DNA of 11,688 nucleotides from Treponema sp. (GTDB lineage: Bacteria > Spirochaetota > Spirochaetia > Treponematales > Treponemataceae): contig JAGADS010000260.1 in assembly GCA_017613485.1 (NCBI GenBank), forward strand, positions 1 through 11,688, read 5' to 3'. The translations under genes and the position numbers were made by a program. Shown piece after piece: positions 1 through 6,954 of this stretch. The notes under the pieces were generated by a model. That model ran no database searches, was not told the origin of the DNA, and saw only the letters and a program-made list of their open reading frames with translations. Position 1 is the stretch's first letter, and each line of letters opens with the position of its first letter.

Positions 1-1
1 G

Positions 2-610
2 AATTCAGTAAGGCGACGTGAAGACCGTATCGTAATCAATGCGGATTCATGCCGTAAGCTCGGTATTCCGCGTGAAGAATGTGTAATTTCCATTCAGAAT
101 GTGCCCAGACGCTGTATTCTGCGTGACCTGTCTTTTGGCGGTGCAAAGGTCATTGTACTTGGTCTTGCTCAGTTCCTTGTGGGAAAACTGATTCAGCTTA
201 GCCTTGAATTTGACAACCCATACGAGACAATTCCGCTTACAGGTACCATCATAAAGGCAGTCCCGGTAGAAGGCCGAAAGGATATTTTTGCAGTAAGCAT
301 AAAATTTGACGAGGCATCCCTACCGCTGTCGTATAAGGTTCACATAAACAACTATCTGTCTTCACTCAGGAAAAATGAGCTGGAGAATCAGGCAAAGCAG
401 ATGGAGCTTGCACAGCAGGCAGAGGCAGAGGCACAGAGAATCAAGGAGCAGCGTGCACTGGCAGTCCAGAACTCCAAGGCAGAGGAAGCGGCACGTCTTG
501 CGGCAGAAAAACAGGCCCAGGTACAGGCAGCTCAGACCGCACAGATTCAGGCTTCTCAGGCTGCAAAAATTCAGGCTTCTCCCGATATATCCAGCTTACC
601 GGAACTTTAA
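2..610 (+). CDS. PilZ-domain protein with Ala/Gln-rich tail (5' end missing)
   Basis: The reading frame is open to the left edge, so the gene begins before the window; the GTG at 101 is internal and would cut off half of the domain. The 202 visible residues start with RRREDR (codons 11-28), the RxxxR motif of PilZ domains, and continue to DLSFGG (codons 125-142), the D/NxSxxG motif. Together these two motifs bind cyclic di-GMP in this family. After about residue 120 the protein becomes a charged, Ala/Gln/Glu-rich helix, probably a coiled coil, ending in three related 8-residue units (VQAAQTAQ, IQASQAAK, IQASPDIS). No signal or membrane segment is visible in this part, so it is probably a cytoplasmic c-di-GMP effector; its partner is unknown. 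The TPR gene follows 12 bp later, suggesting one transcript. Confidence 0.85.
   Translation, partial: NSVRRREDRIVINADSCRKLGIPREECVISIQNVPRRCILRDLSFGGAKVIVLGLAQFLVGKLIQLSLEFDNPYETIPLTGTIIKAVPVEGRKDIFAVSIKFDEASLPLSYKVHINNYLSSLRKNELENQAKQMELAQQAEAEAQRIKEQRALAVQNSKAEEAARLAAEKQAQVQAAQTAQIQASQAAKIQASPDISSLPEL
521..581 (+). repeat. 24-bp in-frame tandem repeat in the PilZ gene tail
   Basis: About two and a half units with a period of 24 bp. Units begin at 521, 545 and 569; the 13 bases ATTCAGGCTTCTC occur exactly at 545-557 and 569-581, and the unit at 521 is a diverged copy. The period is eight codons, so copy-number change would lengthen or shorten the helical tail without a frameshift. Confidence 0.7.
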
Positions 611-622
611 GGTTAAAAAACT

Positions 623-1777
623 ATGAATTCTTCAAATCCATTGGAGTCGGTCTATTTTGTCACATTCCCAGAGCATTTTACGCTCAGTAAGGATGCATTC
701 CAGATAGACACGTCAATTCCTCTTCCAGTACAGAAAAAAGACGGCCAGGAGGAAGAGATATTCGATCCCTCTCAGCTTACGGAAGAACAGATTTTTTCCG
801 GCATTCTTACGGTTCTGGTACACGACCGCTCTAACCCAAACCTTGATTATTACCGCAAAGTCATTAATTCAGCACGTCCTGCAATAAAAAAGGAGCTTCA
901 GGAGGCCGCGATATTAAAGACCCGCGATGAGGACTGGGAATTTGCAGAGGAAATATGGCAGGCACTTCATGGACTTGAGCCGGAGAACAAGGCAATCATA
1001 CTGAACATGGCTCTTTTCTATGATCAGAAGGCAGACAGCTATCGCCGCAATAATCTGACAGAGGATGCGGATGCCTTTGATGATCTGGCGCTACAGTATT
1101 ACAAGGATGCTATGGATGCAGATCCAGAGATTCCTGATGCATTTTTCAATGTGGGATATTATTACCTCAAGAAAAGAAACTATGCTGATGCCCGCGGTGC
1201 ATTTGAAAGTTTCCTTGCCCTGTGTGCGGATGCCACTGACGAGGAGATGGGTGAGAACGGACTAGAGAAAAAGCATGAGGCTCAGGAGCAGATCCTGAAA
1301 ATCCAGAACCGCAATTTAGAGAACGAGCATTTCCACAACGCCTATGACTTGATTTCAAGGGGTGAGGAAGAAAAGGGAATTGATGAGATACGCCGTTTCC
1401 TGCAGGAAAATCCCGCTGTATGGAATGCCTGGTTCATGCTTGGATGGGGACTCCGCCGTCTGGGACGTTTTTCCGATGCAAAGATGGCATTTGAGAAAGC
1501 CCGTGAATGCGAGGGAGGGGACGAGAACGCTGACACGCTGAATGAGCTTGCAATATGCCAGATGGAGACCGGACAGCTTTCTGAGGCACGTGATACACTG
1601 GTTGAGGCCCTTCAGATGGATCCTGACAGCACGAAAATCATAAGCAATCTTGGATTTTTGAGCCTAAAGAACGGAAACGAAGCCGAGGCACGCCAGTATT
1701 TCCTTACAGTACTTGAAATTGATCCCAACGACCCCATAGCCAAGGCCGAATTGAAGGAATTGTCCAAGGAAATTTAG
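623..1777 (+). CDS. Tetratricopeptide-repeat (TPR) protein
   Basis: A 384-residue protein with no signal peptide or membrane segment, so it is probably cytoplasmic. The N-terminal 60 residues are not recognisable. From about residue 105 it consists of helical hairpins with TPR consensus features (W/L-G-Y/F-A-P spacing): roughly 123-170, 171-204, 267-300, 304-337 and 338-371, the last three being the clearest (for example residues 338-371, ending in EIDPND). Such repeats act as protein-binding scaffolds. The ATG at 623 has an AAGG-type ribosome site 9-10 bases upstream and lies 12 bp after the PilZ stop codon, so the two are likely co-transcribed and may act in the same c-di-GMP response. That functional link is inference. 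A hairpin element follows the stop codon. Confidence 0.9.
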   Translation: MNSSNPLESVYFVTFPEHFTLSKDAFQIDTSIPLPVQKKDGQEEEIFDPSQLTEEQIFSGILTVLVHDRSNPNLDYYRKVINSARPAIKKELQEAAILKTRDEDWEFAEEIWQALHGLEPENKAIILNMALFYDQKADSYRRNNLTEDADAFDDLALQYYKDAMDADPEIPDAFFNVGYYYLKKRNYADARGAFESFLALCADATDEEMGENGLEKKHEAQEQILKIQNRNLENEHFHNAYDLISRGEEEKGIDEIRRFLQENPAVWNAWFMLGWGLRRLGRFSDAKMAFEKARECEGGDENADTLNELAICQMETGQLSEARDTLVEALQMDPDSTKIISNLGFLSLKNGNEAEARQYFLTVLEIDPNDPIAKAELKELSKEI

Positions 1778-1788
1778 AAATCGCTGAA

Positions 1789-1853
1789 TGACGTCATCAT
1801 CGGACAAGACCCGATGATCTTTTATAGATTACCGTGTCGAGCACGGTAATGAC
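1789..1853. repeat. Two-hairpin REP/MITE-like element between convergent genes
   Basis: Two adjacent perfect inverted repeats fill the convergent gap. Hairpin 1 is ATCATCGG (1796-1803), a 7-base loop, then CCGATGAT (1811-1818). Hairpin 2 is ATTACCGTG (1828-1836), a 5-base loop, then CACGGTAAT (1842-1850). Outer ends GTCAT (1793-1797) and ATGAC (1849-1853) are also complementary, so the whole block can fold as a three-way structure. This two-stem layout with GTCAT/ATGAC ends resembles dispersed non-coding repeats I recall from several bacterial genomes, but no second copy is present in this window. Confidence 0.7.
1796..1825 (+). terminator. Probable intrinsic terminator of the PilZ-TPR transcript
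   Basis: The first hairpin of the element (8-bp perfect stem, 7-base loop) is followed directly by CTTTTAT, a short imperfect U-tract, 19 bp after the TPR stop codon. The U-run is weak, so termination may be partial; the second stem behind it could help on either strand. Confidence 0.5.
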
Positions 1854-1855
1854 AA

Positions 1856-2356
1856 TTACTTTATCCCTCGTAGAGGCAGGACCTCGTTATCTTGATTGAC
1901 CCATTCAACCCTGTCGCCCTCTTTTATGCCGTTTTTCCTGTACCATCCCTGTGGAACCTCAAGTGCATAGCGTACTGAGCGGCTGCTTGATATAGAAGTC
2001 TCGCTGAACGGTGTCATGTCGAGTATGTCCGTGATTATGCCAGTGCTGTCGATGTATGCGATGGAAAGCGGGTGCGGTGTGTTTTTCATCCAGAAATGAA
2101 GAACCTGGTCCTTCTCAAACACAAAGAGCATACCTGTGCCGTCGGGGATGTTCTTGCGGTTCATAAAGCCGTAGTTTCGCTCTTCCTCTTTTATGGCAAG
2201 CTCTGCGTCAACATAAAGGGCAGTCTCGTTTCCAGAGTCCTGCTGACTGAATATTACAAGCTGTCTTACCGGCAGGTTGAATTTCTTTCCGCTGCATGAG
2301 AAAAAAGATACCACTGCCAGTAAAAGAAAAATGTGGAGATGAGCTGATTTTTTCAT
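1856..2356 (-). CDS. DUF192 family lipoprotein
   Basis: A 166-residue protein. The N-terminus is a lipoprotein signal peptide: MKK, a hydrophobic run, then SFFS-C with the lipidated Cys at residue 21, a spirochaete-style lipobox. Residues about 48-160 match the DUF192 (UPF0127) family: E..YGFMNR, then GMLFVFEKD, HFWMKNTPHPLSIAYID, the ILDMTPF segment, and YALEVPQGW....I..GDRV. DUF192 proteins are small, beta-rich, mostly exported proteins of unknown biochemical role. It is the last gene of a minus-strand operon, with only 3 bp between the upstream stop codon and its ATG; a GGAAGG ribosome site lies inside the end of the upstream gene. It probably sits on the periplasmic face of a membrane. 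Confidence 0.88.
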   Translation of the reverse strand: MKKSAHLHIFLLLAVVSFFSCSGKKFNLPVRQLVIFSQQDSGNETALYVDAELAIKEEERNYGFMNRKNIPDGTGMLFVFEKDQVLHFWMKNTPHPLSIAYIDSTGIITDILDMTPFSETSISSSRSVRYALEVPQGWYRKNGIKEGDRVEWVNQDNEVLPLRGIK

Positions 2357-2359
2357 TGA

Positions 2360-2902
2360 TTAAAGGCCTTCCAGAAAATGCTGCTGGCTGTTCTCGATTA
2401 CCGCATTGTCAACTCTGGACTGTTCCGTAAGGCTGTCGAATACCTTTTTGTCGGTATACTTTATGGAAAGAGGTCGTTCTAGCGAGATCATCACCGAGTC
2501 ATTCACCCATTCAGATTTTGAGGGGTTAAGTGAGCTGGGTAGGCCGTATTTGCTGCATAGAGTGCTGAAAACGGAATAGTGGTCCATTTTCTCGGTCTTG
2601 ATGTTGATTGTGATGATGTAGAGCTTGTCCTCATAGAACTGGAACCAGCATCTGTCCAGGAAAGAGTACGGGGCTGTGCGTGATGTATCAGTCTCTATGA
2701 TTGAGCGGTTTTCACCTGGCAAAAGGGAAACGTCCCTGTCTCCACGGTAACCGAACTGGCCGTCCTTCTGCAAGGCTTCCTTTACCTGGTCAACTGTCAT
2801 TCCAAGCTGAATGCCTGCATATCCGTTTGGAAGCGAGCTTTGGGCACAAATCCAGCCCAGAGGAATCAACAATGCTAAAACTAACGTAACTAATCTTTTC
2901 AT
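2360..2902 (-). CDS. Secreted protein of unknown function (180 aa)
   Basis: I do not recognise the family with certainty. Residues 1-20 form a clean signal peptide (MKR, hydrophobic core, ending ICA before QSS), most consistent with signal peptidase I; the Cys at 19 has Trp and Ile before it, a poor lipobox. The mature part opens with GIQLGMTVDQVKEAL (residues 30-44), a motif seen in small exported proteins where a short helix follows a beta strand (SmpA/OmlA-like logic); the rest is mixed alpha/beta with residues 85-103 strongly beta. It contains two further Cys (85, 116). The ATG overlaps the TGA of the cyclic-nucleotide-binding gene (ATGA) and has only a weak GCGAGA ribosome site, so translation is probably coupled. 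It is likely periplasmic. Confidence 0.75.
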   Translation of the reverse strand: MKRLVTLVLALLIPLGWICAQSSLPNGYAGIQLGMTVDQVKEALQKDGQFGYRGDRDVSLLPGENRSIIETDTSRTAPYSFLDRCWFQFYEDKLYIITINIKTEKMDHYSVFSTLCSKYGLPSSLNPSKSEWVNDSVMISLERPLSIKYTDKKVFDSLTEQSRVDNAVIENSQQHFLEGL

Positions 2903-4092
2903 TTGTCTCGCTTTGCATTCTGTTTGCGGTAGAATGCAGCCTGCTTGATAAGCTCCGGAACATCCGGGATATAGATTTTACCGCCCACAAACTTGATGTT
3001 GGAGTCGTTGTAAAGCTCTGACATTGCCTGTGCCTTGTCGTGCTGTGTGATTCCACAGAGGTTAACGACATCTTCCGGCGTAAGGTCTGTCTGATATGAG
3101 AATCCCTTGACGACAGTAATCTTCTGCTTTTCAATCTGAAGGGCAAGCATGTCTATCATCTTTTCTTTCGGCAGCTGGAGTGATGTGTTTGCAAGCTGTC
3201 TGTACATTGACCACAGGCGGTCTGCAAGCATCGTTGTAAGCCTTGATATCATCTGAGGCTGTGTGGCTACCATCTGGTCAAAGTTCTCGCGGTTTACCAC
3301 CATCAGGCGGCATGCATCGTGTGCAACTGCTGAGGCTGAGCGCGGCTTGTTCTCCAAAAGTGCCATCTCACCGAACATATCGCCTTTCTTAAGCATGGCA
3401 AGGGTAACTTCCTCACCGTCTACAACCTTTGTAATCTTTACGGAGCCTTCCTGGATGATGAACATGTCACCACCAAACTGGTTTTCCGAGAAAATCATTG
3501 TGTTCTTGGGATAATCGCGGGTCAGGTCACCGTTACTTTCAAAATAAACGGCATGGGTCCTTCCCTTTAGCTGAACGAATTTCTTCTTTGCTTCCTCAAT
3601 ATGCACGCCCTGAGGACATGCCTTTATGTACTGGTAATATGCGTAAATAGCTATGTCTGAGAATCCGCCCCTGTCATAGTACTGTGCTACGGAAAAAAGC
3701 TGCTCCGGAGTTTCTGCTACAGTTTTCTTGAGAGTAAGTTTGGTAAGGTTATCGTTCAAGACACGCATTTCCTTGGTGAATGCACGTACAATCTTCATGG
3801 CAACTGGAGTATTGCGCATGATGAGCTCAGGATATTGATCCCTGCGAACCATGATTGCAACAACATTTGTCAGAGCCATGACGTTCTCTGACTGGCTGTG
3901 TCCTGACATGCACGGAATAACGCCCACAAAGTCTCCAGGACCAAGCATAGTAGGCTGTGAGCCCGGAACCTGGGTTTCATGGTAACAACTAACTTTCCCG
4001 CTTTGAATGATGAAAAAACGGTCGATACCAGGTGTACCTTCAACCAGGATGTAAGAATTCGGTTTAAAATTTACAAAAGCTAACTGCAGCAC
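2899..4092 (-). CDS. Two-domain cyclic-nucleotide-binding CRP-like protein
   Basis: A 397-residue protein with two cNMP-binding beta-barrel domains. The first (about 5-105) is degenerate at the nucleotide pocket: GDFVGVIPCMSGHSQSENV lacks the FGE...R signature. The second (about 185-290) has a good phosphate-binding cassette, FGEMALL at 240-246 and PRSAS at 250-254, with the conserved Arg251. Between them residues 128-177 form a TPR-like helical hairpin. The C-terminus (about 305-390) follows the order of a CRP-type winged helix, with DLTPEDVVNLCGI, a helix, then GGKIYIPD as the wing, but the recognition helix carries no obvious positive patch. It could be a transcription factor or a signalling adaptor. 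The GTG start is chosen because AGAGGG lies 9 bases upstream and an in-frame stop (TAG) closes the frame a few codons further up. It is first in its operon. Confidence 0.88.
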   Translation of the reverse strand: MLQLAFVNFKPNSYILVEGTPGIDRFFIIQSGKVSCYHETQVPGSQPTMLGPGDFVGVIPCMSGHSQSENVMALTNVVAIMVRRDQYPELIMRNTPVAMKIVRAFTKEMRVLNDNLTKLTLKKTVAETPEQLFSVAQYYDRGGFSDIAIYAYYQYIKACPQGVHIEEAKKKFVQLKGRTHAVYFESNGDLTRDYPKNTMIFSENQFGGDMFIIQEGSVKITKVVDGEEVTLAMLKKGDMFGEMALLENKPRSASAVAHDACRLMVVNRENFDQMVATQPQMISRLTTMLADRLWSMYRQLANTSLQLPKEKMIDMLALQIEKQKITVVKGFSYQTDLTPEDVVNLCGITQHDKAQAMSELYNDSNIKFVGGKIYIPDVPELIKQAAFYRKQNAKRDK

Positions 4093-4101
4093 TTTATACG
4101 T

Positions 4102-4107
4102 CCCTCT
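4102..4107 (-). promoter_or_regulatory. Ribosome binding site fixing the GTG start
   Basis: AGAGGG on the minus strand lies 9 bases before the GTG at 4092-4090. No ATG or TTG in that frame lies between it and the upstream in-frame stop, so this site decides the start of the cyclic-nucleotide-binding gene. Confidence 0.7.
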
Positions 4108-4161
4108 ATAAATATGAAACTATTTTTCCCAAACAAAGTTGCAAAATATGTTCCAATTAAA

Positions 4162-4190
4162 AGTATAATTTTCAGAATCGAATCTGTCAA
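4162..4190 (-). promoter_or_regulatory. Near-consensus sigma-70 promoter of the cNMP operon
   Basis: On the minus strand the -35 box TTGACA (4190-4185) is a perfect match, the spacer is exactly 17 bp (4184-4168) and the -10 box is TATACT (4167-4162), five of six. Transcription would start near 4155, giving a leader of roughly 60 bases to the GTG at 4092. It lies in the 122-bp gap after murB, so the three downstream genes can be made independently of murB. No convincing terminator separates murB from it, so read-through is also possible. Confidence 0.8.
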
Positions 4191-4214
4191 TTGATTATCG
4201 GATAAAAAAGTGAT

Positions 4215-5285
4215 TTACACAAATATTATTTCAGGTTCAAGGTTAAAACCTGTATTTTCGTGCACTTTTTCGCGAATAAACGATACAAGCTGCCTGATAT
4301 CCGATGCCTTTGCCGTACCGTTGTTGATTATAAAGTTACCGTGCCATGGTGCTACCTGAGCTCCTCCGATTTTCGAGCCTTTTAAGCCGACCTCATCGAT
4401 TATCGCACCGCTTGGTTTCCCGTAGGCATGGTTGTTCTTGAATACGCTTCCTGAGCTTGGGGCCTTGAACTGTCCCTTGTCCTGCCTGTCCTGAATGCGG
4501 ATCTGGTTTTTCCGCTTGATATAGTCCTGAATGGCTGGATTTGCTGTCTGTCCCCCGCATGTATAAGGATCAAGAGCCTTTAATTCCATCGTAACCTGGG
4601 TTATAAGCCGTCTTGTCTTCTGAAACGGTGATTTTTTATACCCCCAGTCTGAACCGTCCTCTGACATCGTATAGGTTTTTATGAACGAATCGTAATCTAT
4701 GCTGTATGTGGACATTGATTCAATTCCATCGGGTATGGCATCAATATCAATGTATCTGACAGATTTAATCACTGAGGAAAAATCTGTTTCGTAGCATCGG
4801 GCATTCATGTAGACAGCTCCGCCTACTGTTCCCGGTAATCCCGCAAATGTCTCAAGACCGGTAATTCCGTATCTCTCGCACCATTGGTTCAGCTCCTGAA
4901 TCTGAGTTCCTGCTTGTACCTTTACTTCAACAGTAACGGCTTCCTTTATTTCCGGGAAATCCTCTGCTGAAAATTCATCCAGGGTTTTTGGTGTAAGGGA
5001 GATTCCCGACATGGAACGGCTTGCGATTATTGCCCCAGGGAAACCATCGTCATTTACTACGACATTGCTGCCTCCGCCAAGGATAAACAGCTTTATTCCC
5101 TGCCTCCTGCAGACAGCCACTGCCATTGCCGCCGATAACTCATCCTGCGGACGTATGAATAATTCTGCCGGTCCACCAACCCTCATTGTGGTCAAATCGC
5201 TAAGGGGAACAGAGTATTCAACTGTACCGCTGAAAAGGGGAGAGTTCTTGATATTTTCTCCTATTTCACGTATGCTATAAGACAT
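4215..5285 (-). CDS. murB: UDP-N-acetylenolpyruvoylglucosamine reductase MurB
   Basis: Reduces UDP-N-acetylglucosamine enolpyruvate to UDP-MurNAc with NADPH and FAD, the second committed step of peptidoglycan synthesis in the cytoplasm. From the chosen ATG (MSYSIREIG) the protein has 356 residues, normal for the family. FAD-binding signatures are TTMRVGGPAELFI (32-44), LGGGSNVVVNDDGFPG (69-84) and FAGLPGTVGGAVYMNA (147-162). The catalytic Ser is in SSGSVFKN (Ser280) and the C-terminal acid is Glu352 in LEPEIIFV. The usual YRxS motif reads YKKS (216-219), so the active-site Arg appears to be Lys. The frame stays open 33 codons further up to an ATG at 5384, but that stretch looks non-conserved and would overlap the start of cysS. 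The chosen ATG has no Shine-Dalgarno sequence. Confidence 0.93.
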   Translation of the reverse strand: MSYSIREIGENIKNSPLFSGTVEYSVPLSDLTTMRVGGPAELFIRPQDELSAAMAVAVCRRQGIKLFILGGGSNVVVNDDGFPGAIIASRSMSGISLTPKTLDEFSAEDFPEIKEAVTVEVKVQAGTQIQELNQWCERYGITGLETFAGLPGTVGGAVYMNARCYETDFSSVIKSVRYIDIDAIPDGIESMSTYSIDYDSFIKTYTMSEDGSDWGYKKSPFQKTRRLITQVTMELKALDPYTCGGQTANPAIQDYIKRKNQIRIQDRQDKGQFKAPSSGSVFKNNHAYGKPSGAIIDEVGLKGSKIGGAQVAPWHGNFIINNGTAKASDIRQLVSFIREKVHENTGFNLEPEIIFV

Positions 5286-5349
5286 ATTATATATTATGAC
5301 ACAATTATGTAAAAAAATCGAGTAGCAATCAGGAAATTGCGGAGGAATT
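5286..5349. promoter_or_regulatory. AT-rich divergent start region of murB and cysS
   Basis: This 64-bp gap must hold signals for both directions. For murB (minus), CATAAT at 5298-5293 lies 7 bases before the ATG, with a poor -35 (TCGATT, 17 bp spacer), consistent with a leaderless or very short leader. For cysS (plus), TTCACG (5265-5270, inside murB), 17 bp, then TATATA (5288-5293) is a modest candidate. The cysS ribosome site GGAGG is at 5341-5345. The promoter assignments are weak. Confidence 0.35.
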
Positions 5350-6912
5350 ATGGGATTACGTTTATTTAACACTATGGGACGCACAATGCAGGAGTTTAAG
5401 CCGATCAGGGAAGGATTTGTCGGTTTCTACGGCTGCGGTCCAACTGTATACAATTATGCCCATATCGGAAACATGCGTGCCTATGTTTTCCTGGACACTC
5501 TTGATAAGACCCTGACAATGCTCGGCTATGACATAAAGCATGTGATGAATGTCACGGATGTGGGACACTTGAGCGATGACGGTGACTACGGTGATGACAA
5601 GATGAAGAAGTCCGCTGAGGAAAGGCACCAGAGCGTTCTTGAGGTGTCAAAGTTCTATACAAAGGCTTTCATGGATGACATGGATGCCCTTAATATCAGG
5701 CACCCTGACGTTATCTGCAAGGCAACAGAGCACATCGACGACATGATAGAGCTGATTAAGAAAATCGAAGCCAACGGCCACACCTATATGGCAGGCGGAA
5801 ACCTCTACTACGATATCTCGACTTACCCTGATTACGGCAAGCTTGCAAACTTGAATCTGGACGAGCTTAAGGCTGGGGCTGGAAAACGCAAGGTGGTCGT
5901 AATTGACAAAAACAAGCGCAATCCCGGTGACTTTGTACTCTGGTTCACAAAATCCAAGTTTGAGGATCAGGCTATGACATGGGACAGTCCGTGGGGCAGG
6001 GGATATCCTGGCTGGCATATTGAGTGCTCTGCCATGAGCATGAAGTACCTGGGCAGGCATTTTGACATTCATACTGGCGGCGTTGACCATATTCCGGTTC
6101 ATCATACAAATGAGATTGCACAGAGCGAGGGAAGCTTTACACCGGAGGAACGTGCGGAAGGTCCGTGGGTAAACTACTGGATGCACAACGAGTTCTTGAT
6201 TCTTGAGGGCGGAAAGATGTCCAAGTCCTCTGGAAACTTTATTACGCTGCAGGCCGAAATGCCTCCTGAGAAGGGATTCAGCCTAAAAGAAAAAGGCTAT
6301 GAACCTCTTGATTACAGGTATTTCCTTTTGGGCGGACATTACCGTAAGCCTCTTGTTTTCTCTCTGAATGGATTGGATTCTGCTAAATCTTCAAGGGCGG
6401 CGTTGAATCAGCGGATTGCAAAACTGATAGCCCGTGCCAAAAGTGAGGAAGGCCTTTCTCTTACAAAAGAGAATTTTGCTGAGGTACTTAACGGAATTGA
6501 GTGTGAGACAGAAAGCTATGTAAAATTCCGGGAGGGACTTGAAAACGATCTTGCCACACCGGTTGCAATTGCCGCAATGCAGAAAGAGGCAGGCGGTAAG
6601 GGAAATGTCAAGCCGAGCGTTTCCCTGGCATCGATAATGAAAATGGACAGGGTTCTTAGTCTGGATGTCATAAAGGGCGGCTTTGACTCTCTTGAGAAGA
6701 CCGTGGCGGTAACAGGAACGGACAGTTCTGCAGCAAACAGTCACGAGGGAGATCCTGAGGCGGCGGAAATTGATGCCCTTGTCAAGGAAAGGACAGATGC
6801 CAAGAAAAACAAAGATTTTGCACGTGCAGACCAGATTCGTGATGAGCTTACAGTCCGCGGAATTGTGGTTACTGATACACCGAACGGTCCTGTATGGGAG
6901 AGAAAAAAATAA
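5350..6912 (+). CDS. cysS: Cysteinyl-tRNA synthetase
   Basis: Charges tRNA-Cys with cysteine in the cytoplasm; class I aminoacyl-tRNA synthetase. The 520-residue protein shows the class I HIGH-type motif as AHIGN (37-41) and KMSKS at 289-293. The zinc ligands that select cysteine are all present: Cys29 in YGCGPTVYN, Cys226 in HIECSAMS, and His251 and Glu255 in HHTNEIAQSEG. The C-terminal end EIDALVKERTDAKK..DFARADQIRDEL..RGI is the family's typical last helix region. It is somewhat longer than the about 460 residues of the E. coli enzyme, with the excess spread over the region after the KMSKS loop. The ATG follows a strong GGAGG at 5341-5345. The sigma-factor gene begins 42 bp after its stop codon. 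Confidence 0.97.
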   Translation: MGLRLFNTMGRTMQEFKPIREGFVGFYGCGPTVYNYAHIGNMRAYVFLDTLDKTLTMLGYDIKHVMNVTDVGHLSDDGDYGDDKMKKSAEERHQSVLEVSKFYTKAFMDDMDALNIRHPDVICKATEHIDDMIELIKKIEANGHTYMAGGNLYYDISTYPDYGKLANLNLDELKAGAGKRKVVVIDKNKRNPGDFVLWFTKSKFEDQAMTWDSPWGRGYPGWHIECSAMSMKYLGRHFDIHTGGVDHIPVHHTNEIAQSEGSFTPEERAEGPWVNYWMHNEFLILEGGKMSKSSGNFITLQAEMPPEKGFSLKEKGYEPLDYRYFLLGGHYRKPLVFSLNGLDSAKSSRAALNQRIAKLIARAKSEEGLSLTKENFAEVLNGIECETESYVKFREGLENDLATPVAIAAMQKEAGGKGNVKPSVSLASIMKMDRVLSLDVIKGGFDSLEKTVAVTGTDSSAANSHEGDPEAAEIDALVKERTDAKKNKDFARADQIRDELTVRGIVVTDTPNGPVWERKK

Positions 6913-6923
6913 CACAAATTTAA

Positions 6924-6947
6924 TATAATTGTATGTAACGCAAGAGG
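6924..6947 (+). promoter_or_regulatory. Possible -10 box and ribosome site of the ECF sigma gene
   Basis: TATAAT at 6924-6929 is a perfect -10 hexamer in the cysS-sigma gap, but no good -35 lies 16-18 bp upstream (the position reads AGAAAA inside the end of cysS). AGAGG at 6943-6947 is 7 bases from the TTG at 6955 and only 2 from an ATG at 6950, which supports the TTG as the real start. I see no ECF-type GGAAC -35 motif here. Confidence 0.4.
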
Positions 6948-6954
6948 AAATGAA

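Noticed and set aside
1..6. EcoRI site exactly at the first base, as a cloning boundary
   Set aside because: The coding frame runs through it as ordinary PilZ sequence; further GAATTC sites occur in the window, so it carries no information.
101..610. PilZ gene starting at the GTG at 101
   Set aside because: The frame is open to the window edge and the upstream part carries the RxxxR motif of the same domain, so the GTG is internal.
1789..1796. TGACGTCA palindrome as a transcription factor site
   Set aside because: It overlaps the end of the hairpin element and is 60 bp or more from any start codon, between convergent genes.
4093..4161. Riboswitch in the leader of the cNMP operon
   Set aside because: The leader is only about 60 bases, AT-rich and shows no stable stem or recognisable aptamer core.
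5286..5384. Longer murB reading frame starting at the ATG at 5384
   Set aside because: The extra 33 residues look like translated promoter sequence, would overlap the first codons and ribosome site of cysS, and the family N-terminus fits the inner ATG.
5647..6186. Long minus-strand frame (179 codons) inside cysS
   Set aside because: It is antisense to strongly conserved synthetase motifs and its translation resembles no protein; it is a shadow of codon bias.
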